Of a DNA stretch of 64,000 nucleotides, positions 12,573-24,750 are shown piece after piece (the stretch's first letter is position 1; every line of letters starts with the position of its first letter). The notes beneath the pieces were generated by a model that saw only the letters and a list, made by a program, of their open reading frames with translations, was not told the origin of the DNA and searched no databases. Origin of the DNA: Limonium bicolor. Taxonomy: Eukaryota > Streptophyta > Magnoliopsida > Caryophyllales > Plumbaginaceae. The stretch lies in NCBI GenBank assembly GCA_023374045.1, contig CM041779.1:267044131-267108130 (forward strand). The letters are read 5' to 3'. The position numbers and the translations under genes are program-made.

Positions 12573-13051
12573 AAACTTGAGTAAGTTTTTCTCAAACTCA
12601 AGGGAGACTCAACTCCATTCAAAATTGTCAGGATTTCCCCACTTCTTTCAAAACCTTCAAGAGTTTCTTTTCTAAGCCTTTAGGATTATTCTACTCCACA
12701 CTTAGAGTGTGTATCTGATGAGGACAGATAGGATTTATTAGATCCTCAACAAATATTGCAACAATTGGGTTAATGATTAGCTCATGATTAGAAAGAGGCA
12801 CTTAGGATTGAATGAAGCTAACTTCCCTTTAGGTTAATATAGAACTAATTTGGAATCACCTTCAAGATAAAACTCTTAGCAGATAGGTTGATGCTAACTT
12901 CATTGCTTTTATGATCATATTATGATTGTTGGGTGCATTGGGTGGGTAGCTTAGGTCATGCATTCCTCTATGTCACCCGATTTATCCACGAGTCACGGGA
13001 TCCCAACCGGTCCACGGTTGATTCCCCATGAGCTGGGTCATTCATATGAAT
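12573..13051 (+). mobile_element. Leader of element E up to the insertion point of D
   Basis: Non-coding. It contains leader-like sequence with TCACGGGATCCCAACCGG and ends in TGAAT at 13,047-13,051. TGAAT is repeated at 37,786-37,790, so this sequence was once continuous with 37,791. Confidence 0.55.
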
Positions 13052-13365
13052 TAAAATACCCCACATAATTATTATCTTAATTATTAAGGGAATAATTTAA
13101 ATAAGAGAATAATTATCCACATAATGGATAATACTTACCATAAAATAGTACGATAAACATATAGTCCAAATGGGCATTAAAACATATATTAAAACTCTAA
13201 AAAAAAGTAATGAGAAGTTAACTCTAAAAATTTAATATTACATGTGATATAGTAGTACATGTGTTAAAAACTACCAATATCACTCTATAAACTACATAAA
13301 TACATTATACATGCTCTAAACAAATCACAAATACAATATATACATGTCCATATTTATATATATAT

Positions 13366-13410
13366 ATACATCTTAATATATATATATATATATATATAAT
13401 AATATCACAA
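13366..13410. repeat. TA-rich simple repeat
   Basis: A run of alternating TA and ATAA occurs here and in shorter form in the right LTR of D near 31,684. It is ordinary slippage sequence. Confidence 0.8.
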
Positions 13411-13755
13411 GACACTAATTAACACATAATTATAATTATAGGTGCAATTCATATTACAATAAGGAGAGAAATTCAAATTTCCCTCACTTTTCGCCTTACC
13501 GGCTGCACTTGGTGGATAAAGAAATAAAAAAAACAAATAATAACAAACAACACGATTAAACAAGGAAATAAAGGAATAAGCAAGTACATTCCAGTACTCA
13601 TTTCTTCTTCCTCACCCTGCCCCATACATCTACGACACGACAGTCCCATTTCTCTTCTTTTTCTTTCATTTCAGTCTAGCAACAGACAGCCCCCTAGCCC
13701 CATCTCTTCTCAGTAGACAGAAGTAGAGCTTCTCTTCTGAGTTGGCTGCGGCAGG

Positions 13756-14128
13756 CAGTGGCGGACCTATGTTGCAACCTGTGGGGGCACGTGCCCCCAC
13801 AGGTTTTTGGAAAAATATAAGTACATATGTGTCTATATATAGTAAAAATAGATAATAAATGTTAGATAACTAAATAATGTAGCTCAAATATGATATTTTG
13901 ATATTGAAATTTAGGTTGATTCTATCAGTTACGACAATAATAGTGGAAAAAACATCTCTACTCATAAAATATATTAAGATAGAAGAATTAGTTAGTGATA
14001 ATCTAAACACTTAGTAAATATAATTTAAATATTGAACATTGTTTAAAATTTTAATTTTAATATTTTGTTTGCTATATTTTTATTCGGTCAAAGTGCCCCA
14101 CAGATTTTATACTCTAGATCCGCCACTG
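13756..14128. mobile_element. hAT-like MITE 1 (373 bp)
   Basis: The terminal inverted repeats CAGTGGCGGA and TCCGCCACTG are perfect for 10 bp. The imperfect similarity continues to about 36 bp. The 8-bp target duplication GCGGCAGG (13,748-13,755 and 14,129-14,136) is perfect, and 8 bp is typical of hAT elements. The right LTR of D has the related empty site near 32,079. There is no coding capacity, so this is non-autonomous. A 30-bp palindrome sits just inside the left end. Confidence 0.92.
13776..13805. repeat. 30-bp perfect palindrome with a CACGTG centre
   Basis: The left half is AACCTGTGGGGGCAC and the right half is its exact reverse complement. The centre is CACGTG, the plant G-box core. 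MITE 2 keeps a 28-bp version at 14,247-14,274. Confidence 0.95.
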
Positions 14129-14225
14129 GCGGCAGGGACAAAAGAAGAAAAACAAAGAGCAAGATTGGACATGCTACTAGACTACTAGTACAATCACCTC
14201 ACCCTTCTAATGATATTTTCCTTAC

Positions 14226-14858
14226 CAGTGGCGGACCGAGGTATTGACCTGTGGGGGCACGTGCCCCCACAGGTTTTGGAAAAATACAAGTATATATGTG
14301 TCTATATATAGCAAAAATAAATAATAAATGTTAATAGATAACTAAATAGTATAACCGAAATATGATGTTTTGACATTCAAAATAGTGCATGTTCAAAATG
14401 TGGGTTGATGTTATCAGTTACTACAACTACAGTTGAAAGATCATCCCCACTCATAAAAATATTAGAATGGGAGATGTACTGGTTGGTGATAATCTAAACA
14501 CTTATGTAGAATCAAAATATTATTAGCCCATTAACAATAATATTATGTATCATTTTTAAATGATAGAAGACTCGTATAAAATAATTGTAATATAAATATT
14601 AAATATTGTTTTTCAATTTAATTTTTAATATTTTGTTTGACAGATTGTTATTTGATAAAAAGTGCCCCCACTAGAGGCGGATGGGGCTCCAATCCCTCGA
14701 AAATTTTGAAAATTAGTTCATTGACCTTATAAAATTTTGAAAAATACAAAATAACATAATATTGTAAAGTGTGATAGTGTCAAAAACAATTTTACACCCA
14801 TAAATAAAATTTTTGGGTCCACAACTAACCCCCACAGATTTTAAAGTCTAGGTCCGCC
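14226..14858. mobile_element. hAT-like MITE 2, right end lost
   Basis: The left end CAGTGGCGGA and the G-box palindrome match MITE 1, and the body is alignable. The right end stops at GGTCCGCC without the expected ACTG and without a second target copy. The right LTR of D (near 32,165) reads straight through from CCTTAC to CTCCCTTG. About 13 bp of terminus plus flank were therefore lost here. MITE 3 is nested inside. Confidence 0.85.
14672..14827. mobile_element. MITE 3 nested in MITE 2 (156 bp)
   Basis: MITE 1 lacks this segment at the equivalent place. It starts TAGAGGCGGA and ends GGGTCCACAACTA, an imperfect inverted repeat. It is flanked by GCCCCCAC (14,664-14,671) and ACCCCCAC (14,828-14,835), a 7 of 8 match. 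Size, ends and 8-bp duplication fit an older, diverged hAT-like MITE. Confidence 0.7.
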
Positions 14859-15451
14859 TCCCTTGTTCCTCTATCTCTCGGCTACACCTTTCTTTCTTTT
14901 TTTCCCATCACCTACGACTACTGCAGCAGGAAAAAGGATGACTAAACCATGCTGGAAAGACAATTGAAAAGGAACAGAACTAGCTATGGACCCTTCTGAT
15001 TTTCTTCCCTTCTTATACTCACAAACACATCAACAAGCCCTTGCCCATGCTCTATTCTTTCCTCTCGGTGACTGATTTTCAGTTTCTCTTTCCCCCCTTT
15101 GCTACTGTCTCCTCCCTTCTTCTTTCCCCAACCTACAAACAGCAAGTTCCCCTCCATTACAACTGATAAACAGAAAGAAAAATAGCAGCAAATCCTTCTT
15201 TTTTAGCCGTAAACAGCAACAAACTCAGCAGAAAACAGCACCCTGTGACAACAACAATGATCTTCATTTCCATCCTCTCTTCTGCTACATTGTGACTTCC
15301 ATATACTGCTATAAACCAGCACTAGTCACTCCTTCCATTATGACCGAAACCCCTTGAGCATGGGACACTAGAAACCAGCAGAAACAGTGAAGAAGATCAG
15401 CATAATCAAGGTGAAGTAATGCATAAATATACCTCATGTTCCTTGTATTAT

Positions 15452-15710
15452 TGTTAATAGATTGATTAAGCAATGAAGAATGCGCTTTCCATTATTGTGA
15501 GAAAGAGAGACATAAGTCTGTCGAATTATACAATATGGTATGAAGACTCTACAGAGAAGGGTTTATATGTAGAGCTTATATATACGCATGTATATGTTCG
15601 CTGACAGAGGGCAGGGGTATTATAGGAGGAGAAAAAATACAAGTAATGAAACCTATGTTACAGACTAGAAACGTACATGACATTACCTAGATACAAACTA
15701 TATACTAACA
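15452..15710 (-). mobile_element. 3' LTR of the copia element
   Basis: 259 bp. On the minus strand it runs from TGTTAGTATA to the inverted terminus TATTAACA. A TATATATAAG box lies near 15,570-15,590 on the minus strand. On the plus strand, 15,711-15,725 (TCCCCCCTCAAAGAG) is the reverse complement of the polypurine tract. Confidence 0.95.
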
Positions 15711-15909
15711 TCCCCCCTCAAAGAGTACACTGATAGCAGAAGGAAGTGTACTCTTTTTCTGGATATCTGAGGCAGTCTGTGATGTAGCTGATGTGCTTTT
15801 GCGTCAGATGAGAGTGAGCAACCGTCTGTGATCTGGGGAAACAGCGGCTCTGAGATGCGGCAGCTGGGATCCTGTTCTTCTAAGTTGTGGTACCTGCAAT
15901 GCAAAGAAC

Positions 15910-18900
15910 TTACCCAATACCTTGGTCTTGTAGACCCAATGGTTTAAAAGAGTTGTGGTAACTTTTACCTGTTAGGGGCTTGGTCATGAGATCAGCCAGT
16001 TGTTGGGTGCTGGGAACATATTGGACTTGTATAAGTCCACCCTGTAATTTCTCACGAACGAAGTGGCAATCTAGTTCTATATGTTTTGTTCGTTCGTGGG
16101 AGACTGGGTTCCTAGCTATATGTATGGCAGCTAGGTTATCACACTTAAGGGGTATAGGTGTTATGTCAGTGACTCCAATTTCTGTTAGGAGGCGGCTTAG
16201 CCAACTTAGTTCTCCTGTTACTTGTCGCATTGCCTTATATTCTGCTTCAGCGGAAGATAAGGCAATGGTTGTTTGTTTCTTGGATTTCCAACTTAGAGGG
16301 GAATCACCTAAGAGTATGTAATAACCGGAGACTGATTTACGAGTGATTGGGCAAGAGGCCCAATCAGAGTCGCAGTAAGCTTCCAAGTTATAGTTTGGGG
16401 CTTTATTAAACAGAAGACCAAAGTTGGATGTTCCTTTTATATAAGAAAGAGTATGATAAGCGGCCTTCATGTGTTCTGAAGTAGGAAATTGCAGAAACTG
16501 GCTAAGAAACTGTACTGCATAGCATATGTCAGGTCGAGTATTGGTGAGGAAGTTGAGTTTGCCCACAAGGCATCTGTATGCAGTGGGGTTTTCTAATTTT
16601 GACCCTGAGTCTTTGTGAAGTTTGAGTTTAAGACCGTATAATGATTTATGTAACCTGCACACCTTATTGTTCCCACTAACCTTTAGACCTTGAGGTATAT
16701 TCATGTAAACTTCCTCATGGAGATCTCCATGAAGGAAGGCATTGTTAACATCTAATTGGTCTAGGATCCATCCTTTTTTGATGGCAATGATTACTAAGGC
16801 ACGGACTGTGGTGAGTTTTATGACCGGGGAGAAAGTTTCCTCGTAGTCCAACCCATGTTTTTGTGTAAAACCTCTTACTACCAATCTTGCTTTAAATCTG
16901 TCTAGACTACCATCGGCTTTTAGCTTTGTTTTATAGACCCATTTGCAACTAATGGGCCTTTTTCCTTTAGGCAAGTCCACGATGGACCAAGTACCATTTC
17001 GTTTTAAAGCTTCAAATTCAGTAGCCATGGCTTGTATCCATTTAGGATCTTTACTAGCAGCGGTGTAGGTAGGTGGTTCAGTCAGATCATGTAAATGTTC
17101 TAAGACTCTTTGATTGTCTTGATAGAGAGTGCAAGAAAGGATGGCAGAAGTAGGTTTGTAATCTGTTAGAGTGTTGATGGTAGTCATGGTTGGAGTAAGG
17201 TTGTTTTCAGATTCTAGCCTTTGGGTCAGAATTCTGGAGAAAAGGTCATTCTGTTTTTCACTTATGCTGCAAACATAGTCATTGTATTTAGATGGGAAGG
17301 TGTGAGTGCGGGTGGATCTCCTGAGGGGTTGAGCTTCTGTTTGTTGTGGTGACATGGTTTGTTCAGGTTGGGCCTCAAGGTTGGTGTCATGTTCTACAGA
17401 GGTTGATTCTTCTCTTATCTCAGAATACTGAGACGTGCAAGAATCATCCTCTGTTGGATGTGGGGGAGGAAGGAAAATGTCATTTTCATATTGTTCGTTG
17501 TTGAAAACCTTTTTCCATTCTTTGTCGAGTAAAGGGTAAATATCTTCAAAGAAGGACAGATCACGAGTGGTTTTTATTTTCTTGTCTGTTAACCTAAGAA
17601 CCTTGTACCCTTTTGTATTCTTACAATTTCCAATGTAGACACATGCAGAGGATCGTGGGTCTAGTTTTCCTCTTTGTGGGTCTATGTTGGTCATATAACA
17701 GAGGCACCCAAAATTTTTCAGTTGTTTGTAATCAGGTTGTTCTCCATATAGTTTTTCATACGGAGTAATGTTCTGTATGGCTTTAGTGGGTATGCGGTTT
17801 ATTATGTGGGCGGCATGCTCAACACAAAATCCCCAAAATTGATTTTCTAAACCTGATTGGAAGAGCAAAGCTCTAGCAATCTCCATAAGGTGACCTTGTT
17901 TCCTTTCCACAACTCCATTTTGGTGTGGACTGTGCGGACAACTAGTTTGGTGAATAATGCCTTTTTGTTTAAAGAATTCAGTCCCTTCATGGGATTTTCC
18001 TAATTCTTTGGCATTATCACTTCTAATTGTCTTTATCGTTTGATTCATTTGTCTTTCAGTTAAGTTAACGAAGTTTTTAATGCAAATTGTGGCATCTGAT
18101 TTCTGTTTCAGAAGTGTGACCCATGTTGCCCTTGTATAGTCATCAACTATGGTCAAGAAATACCTATGACCGTCTGAAGATTGGCATCTCATGGGCCCAC
18201 AAACATCTATGTGTATTAATTCAAAAGGTTTCGAGGTTTTAATCATAGATGTAGGGAATTTGGTGCGTTTCCCTCTAGCTTTGTAACAGACAGTGCAAGG
18301 TAAAATAGAGTTTTGCAAATCTTGAGGAATCTGTATATTCAGAAGTTTGCTTAATTTTGCCAAAGGCATGTGACCCAATCTACTGTGCCACAAAAGAACT
18401 TTACTAGAGCTATCTACCTTACACAGTTTCTCAGACAGATTCATACAGACACCAAGCACACTATTTCTTTGCAGAATAAAAGAATTCAAAGCATTCACAT
18501 TCACAAGATATAAGCCACAGACTTGTTTTCCAATTTCTTGAGAGATAGCTCTTTCAGAGTCCTGCATAACACAGCAATTATCGTTGAAAGAAACGGACAC
18601 ATTGAGTTTTTCAACTAACCTAGCCACAGAGATTATATTGAACAGCAGACTAGGCACAAATAGAATGTTTTGCAAACAAGAATTCCCGTTAACAAATAGA
18701 TCTCCAGAATAATCAACACATTTTTTGTTTCCATCTGGGAGAGTTATCTCTCTTTTGTGAGGCAGCAAAGAATAATTGGTAAGTAAGGATCTATTTCCAC
18801 TGATATGCTCAGTGGCACCAGAGTCCAGGATCCAAACGTTTTTCAGTTTTTCAAACATAGTACTCGCATTAGAGATCAAACAAGGTATGGAGTTTATGGT

Positions 18901-19017
18901 AACTTTGGGGTTACCTGAAAATTCTCCGAAATTGTGTGGTGGCTTAGCCACGGTTGGATTCTTCTGTTGCTGTTGGAGGAAGGAGACTAACTGCTGTAGT
19001 TGTTCTGCGCTGAAGCC
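15910..19017 (-). pseudogene. pol: Copia pol: protease, integrase, RT (core deleted), RNase H
   Basis: The frame is open from the codon after the TAG at 19,018-19,020 to TAA at 15,910-15,912. In order it shows an aspartic protease with WILDSGATEH, the HSRLGH ... CTVC zinc site, and an integrase core with HIDVCGP, RSDNAKE and NGVVERKQ, so the DDE residues are present. The RT start follows with KWVYKTK and LDQLDVNNAFLHGDL, then RNase H with YCDSDWA and ALSSAEAEY. Between SLYGLK and the conserved PTAYRCLVGKL block, about 140 residues normal for copia RT are missing, including the YVDD catalytic motif. The frame is kept across the deletion. The protein cannot reverse-transcribe by itself, although protease, integrase and RNase H look whole. 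Confidence 0.93.
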
Positions 19018-20070
19018 CTAGACAAGAGATTCTGAAGTGTTCTCTGCTCCTCCAGATGAAGTTCCTCCATTTTGCTTCCTTGTTTGATCCTCAACAAGCG
19101 ATCCGACGTGCGCAGTTCTCTGTTGCTTGCCTTCTCCGGTAGGGAAGCCCACCAGCCACCAACACTCCGTGCGCGAGTGGCCATTTTTGCCACAATTAGA
19201 GCATTTGGTTATTTCTGTCTTCGTCTTCTCGTTGCTCTTGCTAAAACTTTTCTTGAAAGTGTTCTTGGAGTTAGGTGAGTTGTAATTTCCTCTCGGCTTT
19301 CCAGAAACAAAATTATTTCCCCCTTTCATCGCAAGGGCTAGAGATTGTTCACTTTCACCAGTCGAGTCCGCTGTTTGCGTTTGTTCTTCTTGGAGAAAGA
19401 TGGAGAAGATTTCCTCGAGGCTTGGGAATTCGCTTGCAGCGAGGATTTGACCACGAAGATGGGCGTAGGATTTGTTGAGGCCCATCAGAAAATGAATAGC
19501 TTCTTCTTCCTCGCGTCTCTTTGTCTGGTTGTCTTGGGATTTGCATGCTCCGCAACAGGTACACTCGTCAAGCGGTCTAGCCAGTTCGAATTCCGCCCAA
19601 ATTTCCCGAGATTTCATAAAATAGTCTGTGATGGTGTCATCCCCTTGCTTTAAGCCCGCGATCTGGTTCTTGATTTTGTGGAAAGTGGCCATGTTTTTCT
19701 TTTCGAAGCGTTTGCATAGCCAGTCCCATATTTTCTTGGGATCTTCGGTATACATCACGCTCCTTGCGATGTTCGGGGCTAAGGATGCGATTAGCCATGA
19801 CACGACCAAAGAATTTGCTCGTTTGAAAGCTGCGGTGCGGAAGGTGTCTTGCGGATCTGGTTTCTGGATGGTGCCGTCAATGAACCCTAGCTTGTTTTTG
19901 GCGCTTAGGGCTTGGCGCATCGTCCACTTCCAGCTGAGAAATCCTTCGCCCGCGAACTTCGACGCAAGAGCTTGGGCAGTCTGCTCGGTTGAAGCGACGA
20001 ACAACGGGTCATTTTGATCTAGGGTTTTCTCGCTGCCGGAGTTCGAATTCTTGGGTTGTTTCTCAGTCAT
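19018..20070 (-). CDS. gag: Copia Gag
   Basis: 350 codons from ATG at 20,070, 22 bp downstream of the primer-binding site. The middle matches the copia gag family (UBN2/DUF4219 type): WKWTMRQAL, then IWDWLCKRFEKKN, then IHFLMGLNKSYAHLRGQIL. Near residues 290-305 there is one CCHC knuckle, CSNCGKNGHSRTEC (C-x2-C-x4-H-x4-C), for RNA binding in the virus-like particle. Copia Gag and Pol are normally one polyprotein. Here a TAG at 19,018 separates them, with the same frame continuing into pol. Either the stop is a mutation, for example of CAG, or it is a read-through site. A CCGAC-like Cys cluster (CTCCGAC) near residue 165 is unusual. Confidence 0.9.
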   Translation of the reverse strand: MTEKQPKNSNSGSEKTLDQNDPLFVASTEQTAQALASKFAGEGFLSWKWTMRQALSAKNKLGFIDGTIQKPDPQDTFRTAAFKRANSLVVSWLIASLAPNIARSVMYTEDPKKIWDWLCKRFEKKNMATFHKIKNQIAGLKQGDDTITDYFMKSREIWAEFELARPLDECTCCGACKSQDNQTKRREEEEAIHFLMGLNKSYAHLRGQILAASEFPSLEEIFSIFLQEEQTQTADSTGESEQSLALAMKGGNNFVSGKPRGNYNSPNSKNTFKKSFSKSNEKTKTEITKCSNCGKNGHSRTECWWLVGFPTGEGKQQRTAHVGSLVEDQTRKQNGGTSSGGAENTSESLV

Positions 20071-20091
20071 TCTTGTATGTTTTGAGAAAGT

Positions 20092-20104
20092 GCTCCTGAT
20101 ACCA
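20092..20104 (-). promoter_or_regulatory. Copia primer-binding site
   Basis: On the minus strand TGGTATCAGGAGC directly follows the LTR end. It matches the initiator tRNA-Met site TGGTATCAGAGC with one extra G. Confidence 0.85.
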
Positions 20105-20363
20105 TGTTAATAGATTGATTAAGCAATGAAGAATGCACTTTCCATTATTGTGAGAAAGAGAGACATAAGTCTGTCGAATTATACAATATGGTATTAAGAC
20201 TCTACAGAGAAGGGTTTATATGTAGAGCTTATATATACGCGTGTATATGCTCGCTGACAGAGGGCAGGGGTATTTTAGGAGGAGAAAAAATACAAGTAAT
20301 GAAACCTATGTTACAGACTAGAAACGTACATGACATTACCTGGATACAAACTATATACTAACA
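20105..20363 (-). mobile_element. 5' LTR of the copia element
   Basis: 259 bp, identical in length to the 3' LTR with six substitutions. It carries the same TATATATAAG box (minus strand, near 20,225-20,240), which would drive gag-pol transcription. Confidence 0.95.
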
Positions 20364-23300
20364 ATTATATATGTCCAACGATCTCAGTTTTACTCACACC
20401 CTTTCCTGCTCCCTTCTTGCTGTTTTCCTGCATTCAAAATGAAGCTGTTAACATCCATACTGAGCCAAAGAAATTCTCCCTCAAGGAGCTATAAACAGAG
20501 AGAAAAAATCAGCTCAAAACAAGGTAGGAAATTGTGTTTGTAGCTGTTTAGAAACAGAGAAATCTCCTTATATTTCTGCAGAAAACTGATGCTTCCTCAC
20601 TATAGATGACCGAACAGAGCTAGAAAGACCCCTCCTTGAACTGCTCCAAAACTCCATCGAAAGTGCTCCTAAAACTAAGGTAGAACATGGCCTTTCTTGG
20701 CTGTTTAAGCCTTTAACATTTCCTTAATTTTCTGCACAAAGCTGAAGCTACAATGGTTTAAAACATTAGTTTCCATTGTTGTTTTTCTGCACAAGCCTGA
20801 GAGTATTTCCTCCTGCAGTAGACGACCGAAACTGCTGGAAAATCATCTCCAATGCCACGGCTTCTTCCTCCCTAAAGCACCGAGAACTTAGCAACCTATT
20901 CTAAGAAAAAAAACAAACAAGTTTAAGAGGTAATGTGGCTAAACACTCCAATGACTATATTAGTTTAAGCTTGACAGAAAAAAAAAACAGAGGCTAACTA
21001 ACCATACATGCTTCATACAAACACATATACAGCGTGAGGAAGAACTACTTGGCTGAGAAGCTGGAAAAGAATTCCTTGAACACACATCAAGGTAACTGCA
21101 ACTGCTGCAGTATTTTACATATAAATGCTTCCAAGATCAGCACCATATGATGTAGAGTAAAACTGGTAATATGTTGTATGATAAACATGCTGTTAAAACA
21201 TGCAATGCGTGGGAAAAATAACGTACATAAATCTGTACAGAACCAAAACTATATGCTCTGTATGTATGTGTGGTTTAAGGTGACTTGTAAGGGGTGAGAA
21301 AAAAAAACAGTAGATAAACTTGTGGTTAATAAACTGGGATAATTATGACTTATTTAAGCCAAGGTATTAGCTAACAATGTAAAATAAAATATTTTAAAAG
21401 TGTCATGTGTAAACCTGGAGCAAAAAAAAAAAACCAGAATATATACATATATGTCAAGTATACAATTCTGTTGAATCTTAACTATGCGTAGAAAATCAAG
21501 GGATTGAATGTAACTAAATATTAATGAATTAATTAAGTGAGCTGTTTAAATTAATCAAGGAAGGAAAAAATGTGCAAGGTTAAGACTTGTTAAGTCAAAA
21601 TTATAAGCCTACAATGTAGGAAAAAAATGTTTAAAAAGGGTATACACAAATCTGAAGAAAACCGAGAGAATGTATATGGATCTACAATTTTTAACCTTGA
21701 GTGTAGGAAATTAAGGAGTTAGTTTAACTAAGTGTTAATGCATATTTAATTAAGTTATGAAAATTAGTAATGGAAAAAAAAGTGTGGAAACATTGAAAAT
21801 CAATTGTACAACCACCGTGAGTGAATTTACATATTATGGCATTTTAATGTCACTTTATGAATAAATTTATGTTGTTTTAAGGCCATACATATTTTAGGCC
21901 ATCGTTCTATACTTTTTGAGCCTAAATATTGATTGGAAATTTTTTTAAAGTGATTAAATGAGTTATATAAAGATTTTGGTACAAGAATATAATTTTAATA
22001 AACATAACCACCTAGGAGTATTTTAGGTGAATATTAATGAATTTAGGTATTTCTTAAATTAAATACAATGTTACAATATATTTTAAACTAATTTTATAAG
22101 TATATAAATAAATAAAAGATCATTTATGGAGCCAAATGAAATTTAGTAAAAATATGGGGTGGTGAACTAATATACAACCCAAGAGAAATGTTTTAAGAAT
22201 TTTAGAAAAATGTAAAATTACAATTTTAAATAAATTAAATTGTTGAATGTAAAAATGGAGAAATAAAAAGGGTATTTTTGTAAATATAGTAAATATGGGT
22301 CAAAGGAAACATTTGGGGTTGTCAACATTGACCATATATGACATTTAACCAAATTAGAAAGCTAAGTAAATTTATTTGATAATTTGATGAAGTGTTAAAT
22401 TAGAAATGAAATTTATAATACTATATGGGTGTTTTTGTAGTTACCGAAAAGATTAGGTGATATTTGTGAATTAATTAAATTAGTGGTGTTGTACGCAATT
22501 TAGAAAAAAATTGGGTTGGAATTGTGTTTTAAATAATTAATATGTATAATATAAGACTATGGTGTTAAATTGTAAGTTTATAAAAATAAGGGGGTAATAT
22601 GCAATAAAAAGAAAGTGTGGGGAGAAAGTATAAATCCGGAAAAAATTTGGGTGCTGTTAGGGAATTAGTAAATGTGTATATATGTGTATATTACAATATT
22701 GAAAACCTTAGCTTATGAATTATATAAGGTGTTAAACGTAGCAAATATGACATTTGGGTTGAGAGTGTAATAAATCAAAGTTAAGTTGGGAATTATTAGA
22801 GAGTATATTATATCCAACGAGACTTATATCGTAAGATGCATAATGATGTACAACCGTATATTGAAAACCGTGAAATCAAGTCATAATAAGGTATGTATGG
22901 ATAAACGGTGCAAATGAACAATACACATTCTACATGAAATATGAAAAGTTAATACAAAAATGTATAAATGTTATATGTAGGTATACGCATGCATAACCGT
23001 ACGAGGAGTGAATAACGTTGACCGTTAAATAATTACCGTCATGTAACATGCAATAAAACGATGACGAGTATTACACATGTGTACGTACGAATCAAAAAAC
23101 GTACATGAAAACAGATAGTAATATATATAAACACGTGAGTATTAATACATACACGTAAATGTAGAAAATTACGTAATTATACAAGGACGAATAACAGCGA
23201 CGGGTATCACGATAACCGGGAATACAACCTCCACGTAGTGAATAAAATACGGCATTGAACAATGCATATTCATGAGTTAAACCGTACAACAGAATATAAA

Positions 23301-24726
23301 GTGAAAGCGTGGATGCTGATAGTAGTTATATATTACAGTAGATCGGATTACGGGATTCGAGCTCTGGGAGAGTAGGAGATAGGCGTGCACTCGACATGAT
23401 AATGCCCCTCGTCGGTGTACGGTATGTGAATGTGTGGTCCGAAAGCTCTAAGGGTTCCCTTGGGTTCCGGACATTATTTCTGATTGCATGATAAGATTGA
23501 TGATATTGTGCATGTGTTGTATGTGTTTATTGTCCCGACCGTCAAGCGATTATTAATTGTGCGCGTATGTCGTTCGGACTTGTGATAACAATTATCACCT
23601 AACCTATATGTGGACCTTTAGGAGAGGCTCCGAGTATTGACTTACGAGAGAAAGACATCTCCTAATACTAAGTGGGCAACTTAGTTAGAGACCCGGTATA
23701 ACCGTTTCTAGAGCGATGACTCAAGCTAAAACATCACCTAGTGGACTTCTAGGTATATGTATATGGCCGATGGGCCTCTAATGAATGTGTTTTCTCTAGT
23801 AACGAGATTGAATCTCTAGGAGACTAATTAAAAGATACAACATATGAGAGTGTAATAACTAATGATACATTGTTTAATAAATCCTGGTCTGCATTCGTTC
23901 CAGCAGGTTGCGCATAGTGATCACTAGAGTTTATTACCCGTTTAGGGCTACTCTTGTTTAACCTAACGAGCCGGATACGATCGTTAGTCGGAGTGTGCTG
24001 CTGTTGGCACATTGGCTTCGGCCATATGGACGTCTACCACTGTAGACAAGTGAGCCCATCTACTCACTGGTAGATGGCAAAGGACTACTATCCAAATTAT
24101 TAATGCGTGAGGCTAAACGGGAATTTGTCCTTAACGCGACACCCGTATGTTTATGTGAGATTGTGATGGTAGCGGGGCTTCATATGATAGAATTTAATGG
24201 ATGAGACTAACTTAACTCAGCACTCATAACTTCGTTATCAACTCGATATTGATTACCCAACTATATTGTCGTAACCGTATATCTCATTGTGTGAATGATC
24301 ATGTGCTTGTTGTGTGTTTAAATTCAGCCTTTACAGTTGTTCATATGTCATTGTAACCGGAACAACATGTAACGAACCCATATGTTAAGCAAGATGGCTA
24401 AACAACTTAAGTGGCCTGAACGGGTCTAGGATTACATACTAGCATGCTCAGCGTTTTGCTGAGCCTTTATGGCCTCACATTACAGGTGCGTAGCTGACGG
24501 AGACCGACACGAGAGAGCGGGATGGTTTTTGGACTAGTTAGCAGTATACCTATCGAATATACCTTAGGATTTAGTAATCCACTTTTGGGCTCTTGGCATA
24601 GGTAGGTAGATTGCTCACTAGTCACTTTTGGGGATTAAGTGTTGTATATTTAGATTAAATTATGCTTCCATCATCACAGTGGTTATTTTGTATTGTGATA
24701 TGTAAATGATTGTAGGATAGTTGCTT

Positions 24727-24750
24727 CATTGTTCGCATGGGCGAGCAATG
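24727..24750 (+). promoter_or_regulatory. Stem-loop near the 5' LTR end of D
   Basis: CATTGTTCGC-ATGG-GCGAGCAATG is ten pairs with one G-T pair, 116 bp before the LTR end. It holds the same place as the A, B and C stem-loops but has a different stem sequence. The right LTR of D has lost it in a 30-40 bp deletion near 37,675. Confidence 0.65.

Larger units (their letters stand above)
15452..20363 (-). mobile_element. Ty1/copia retrotransposon in the 5' LTR of D
   Basis: The target duplication ATTAT is perfect at 15,447-15,451 and 20,364-20,368. The right LTR of D keeps the empty site (one ATTAT near 33,296). LTRs of 259 bp lie at 15,452-15,710 and 20,105-20,363, starting TG and ending CA. I count six substitutions and no indels between them (2.3%). 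The polypurine tract and primer site are on the minus strand. Total length is 4,912 bp. A large in-frame deletion removes the RT catalytic core, so this copy is non-autonomous. Confidence 0.96.

Noticed and set aside
18951..18951. Independent start of copia pol at this codon
   Set aside because: The codon is GTG inside a frame that continues upstream to the TAG at 19,018; it is not a real start.
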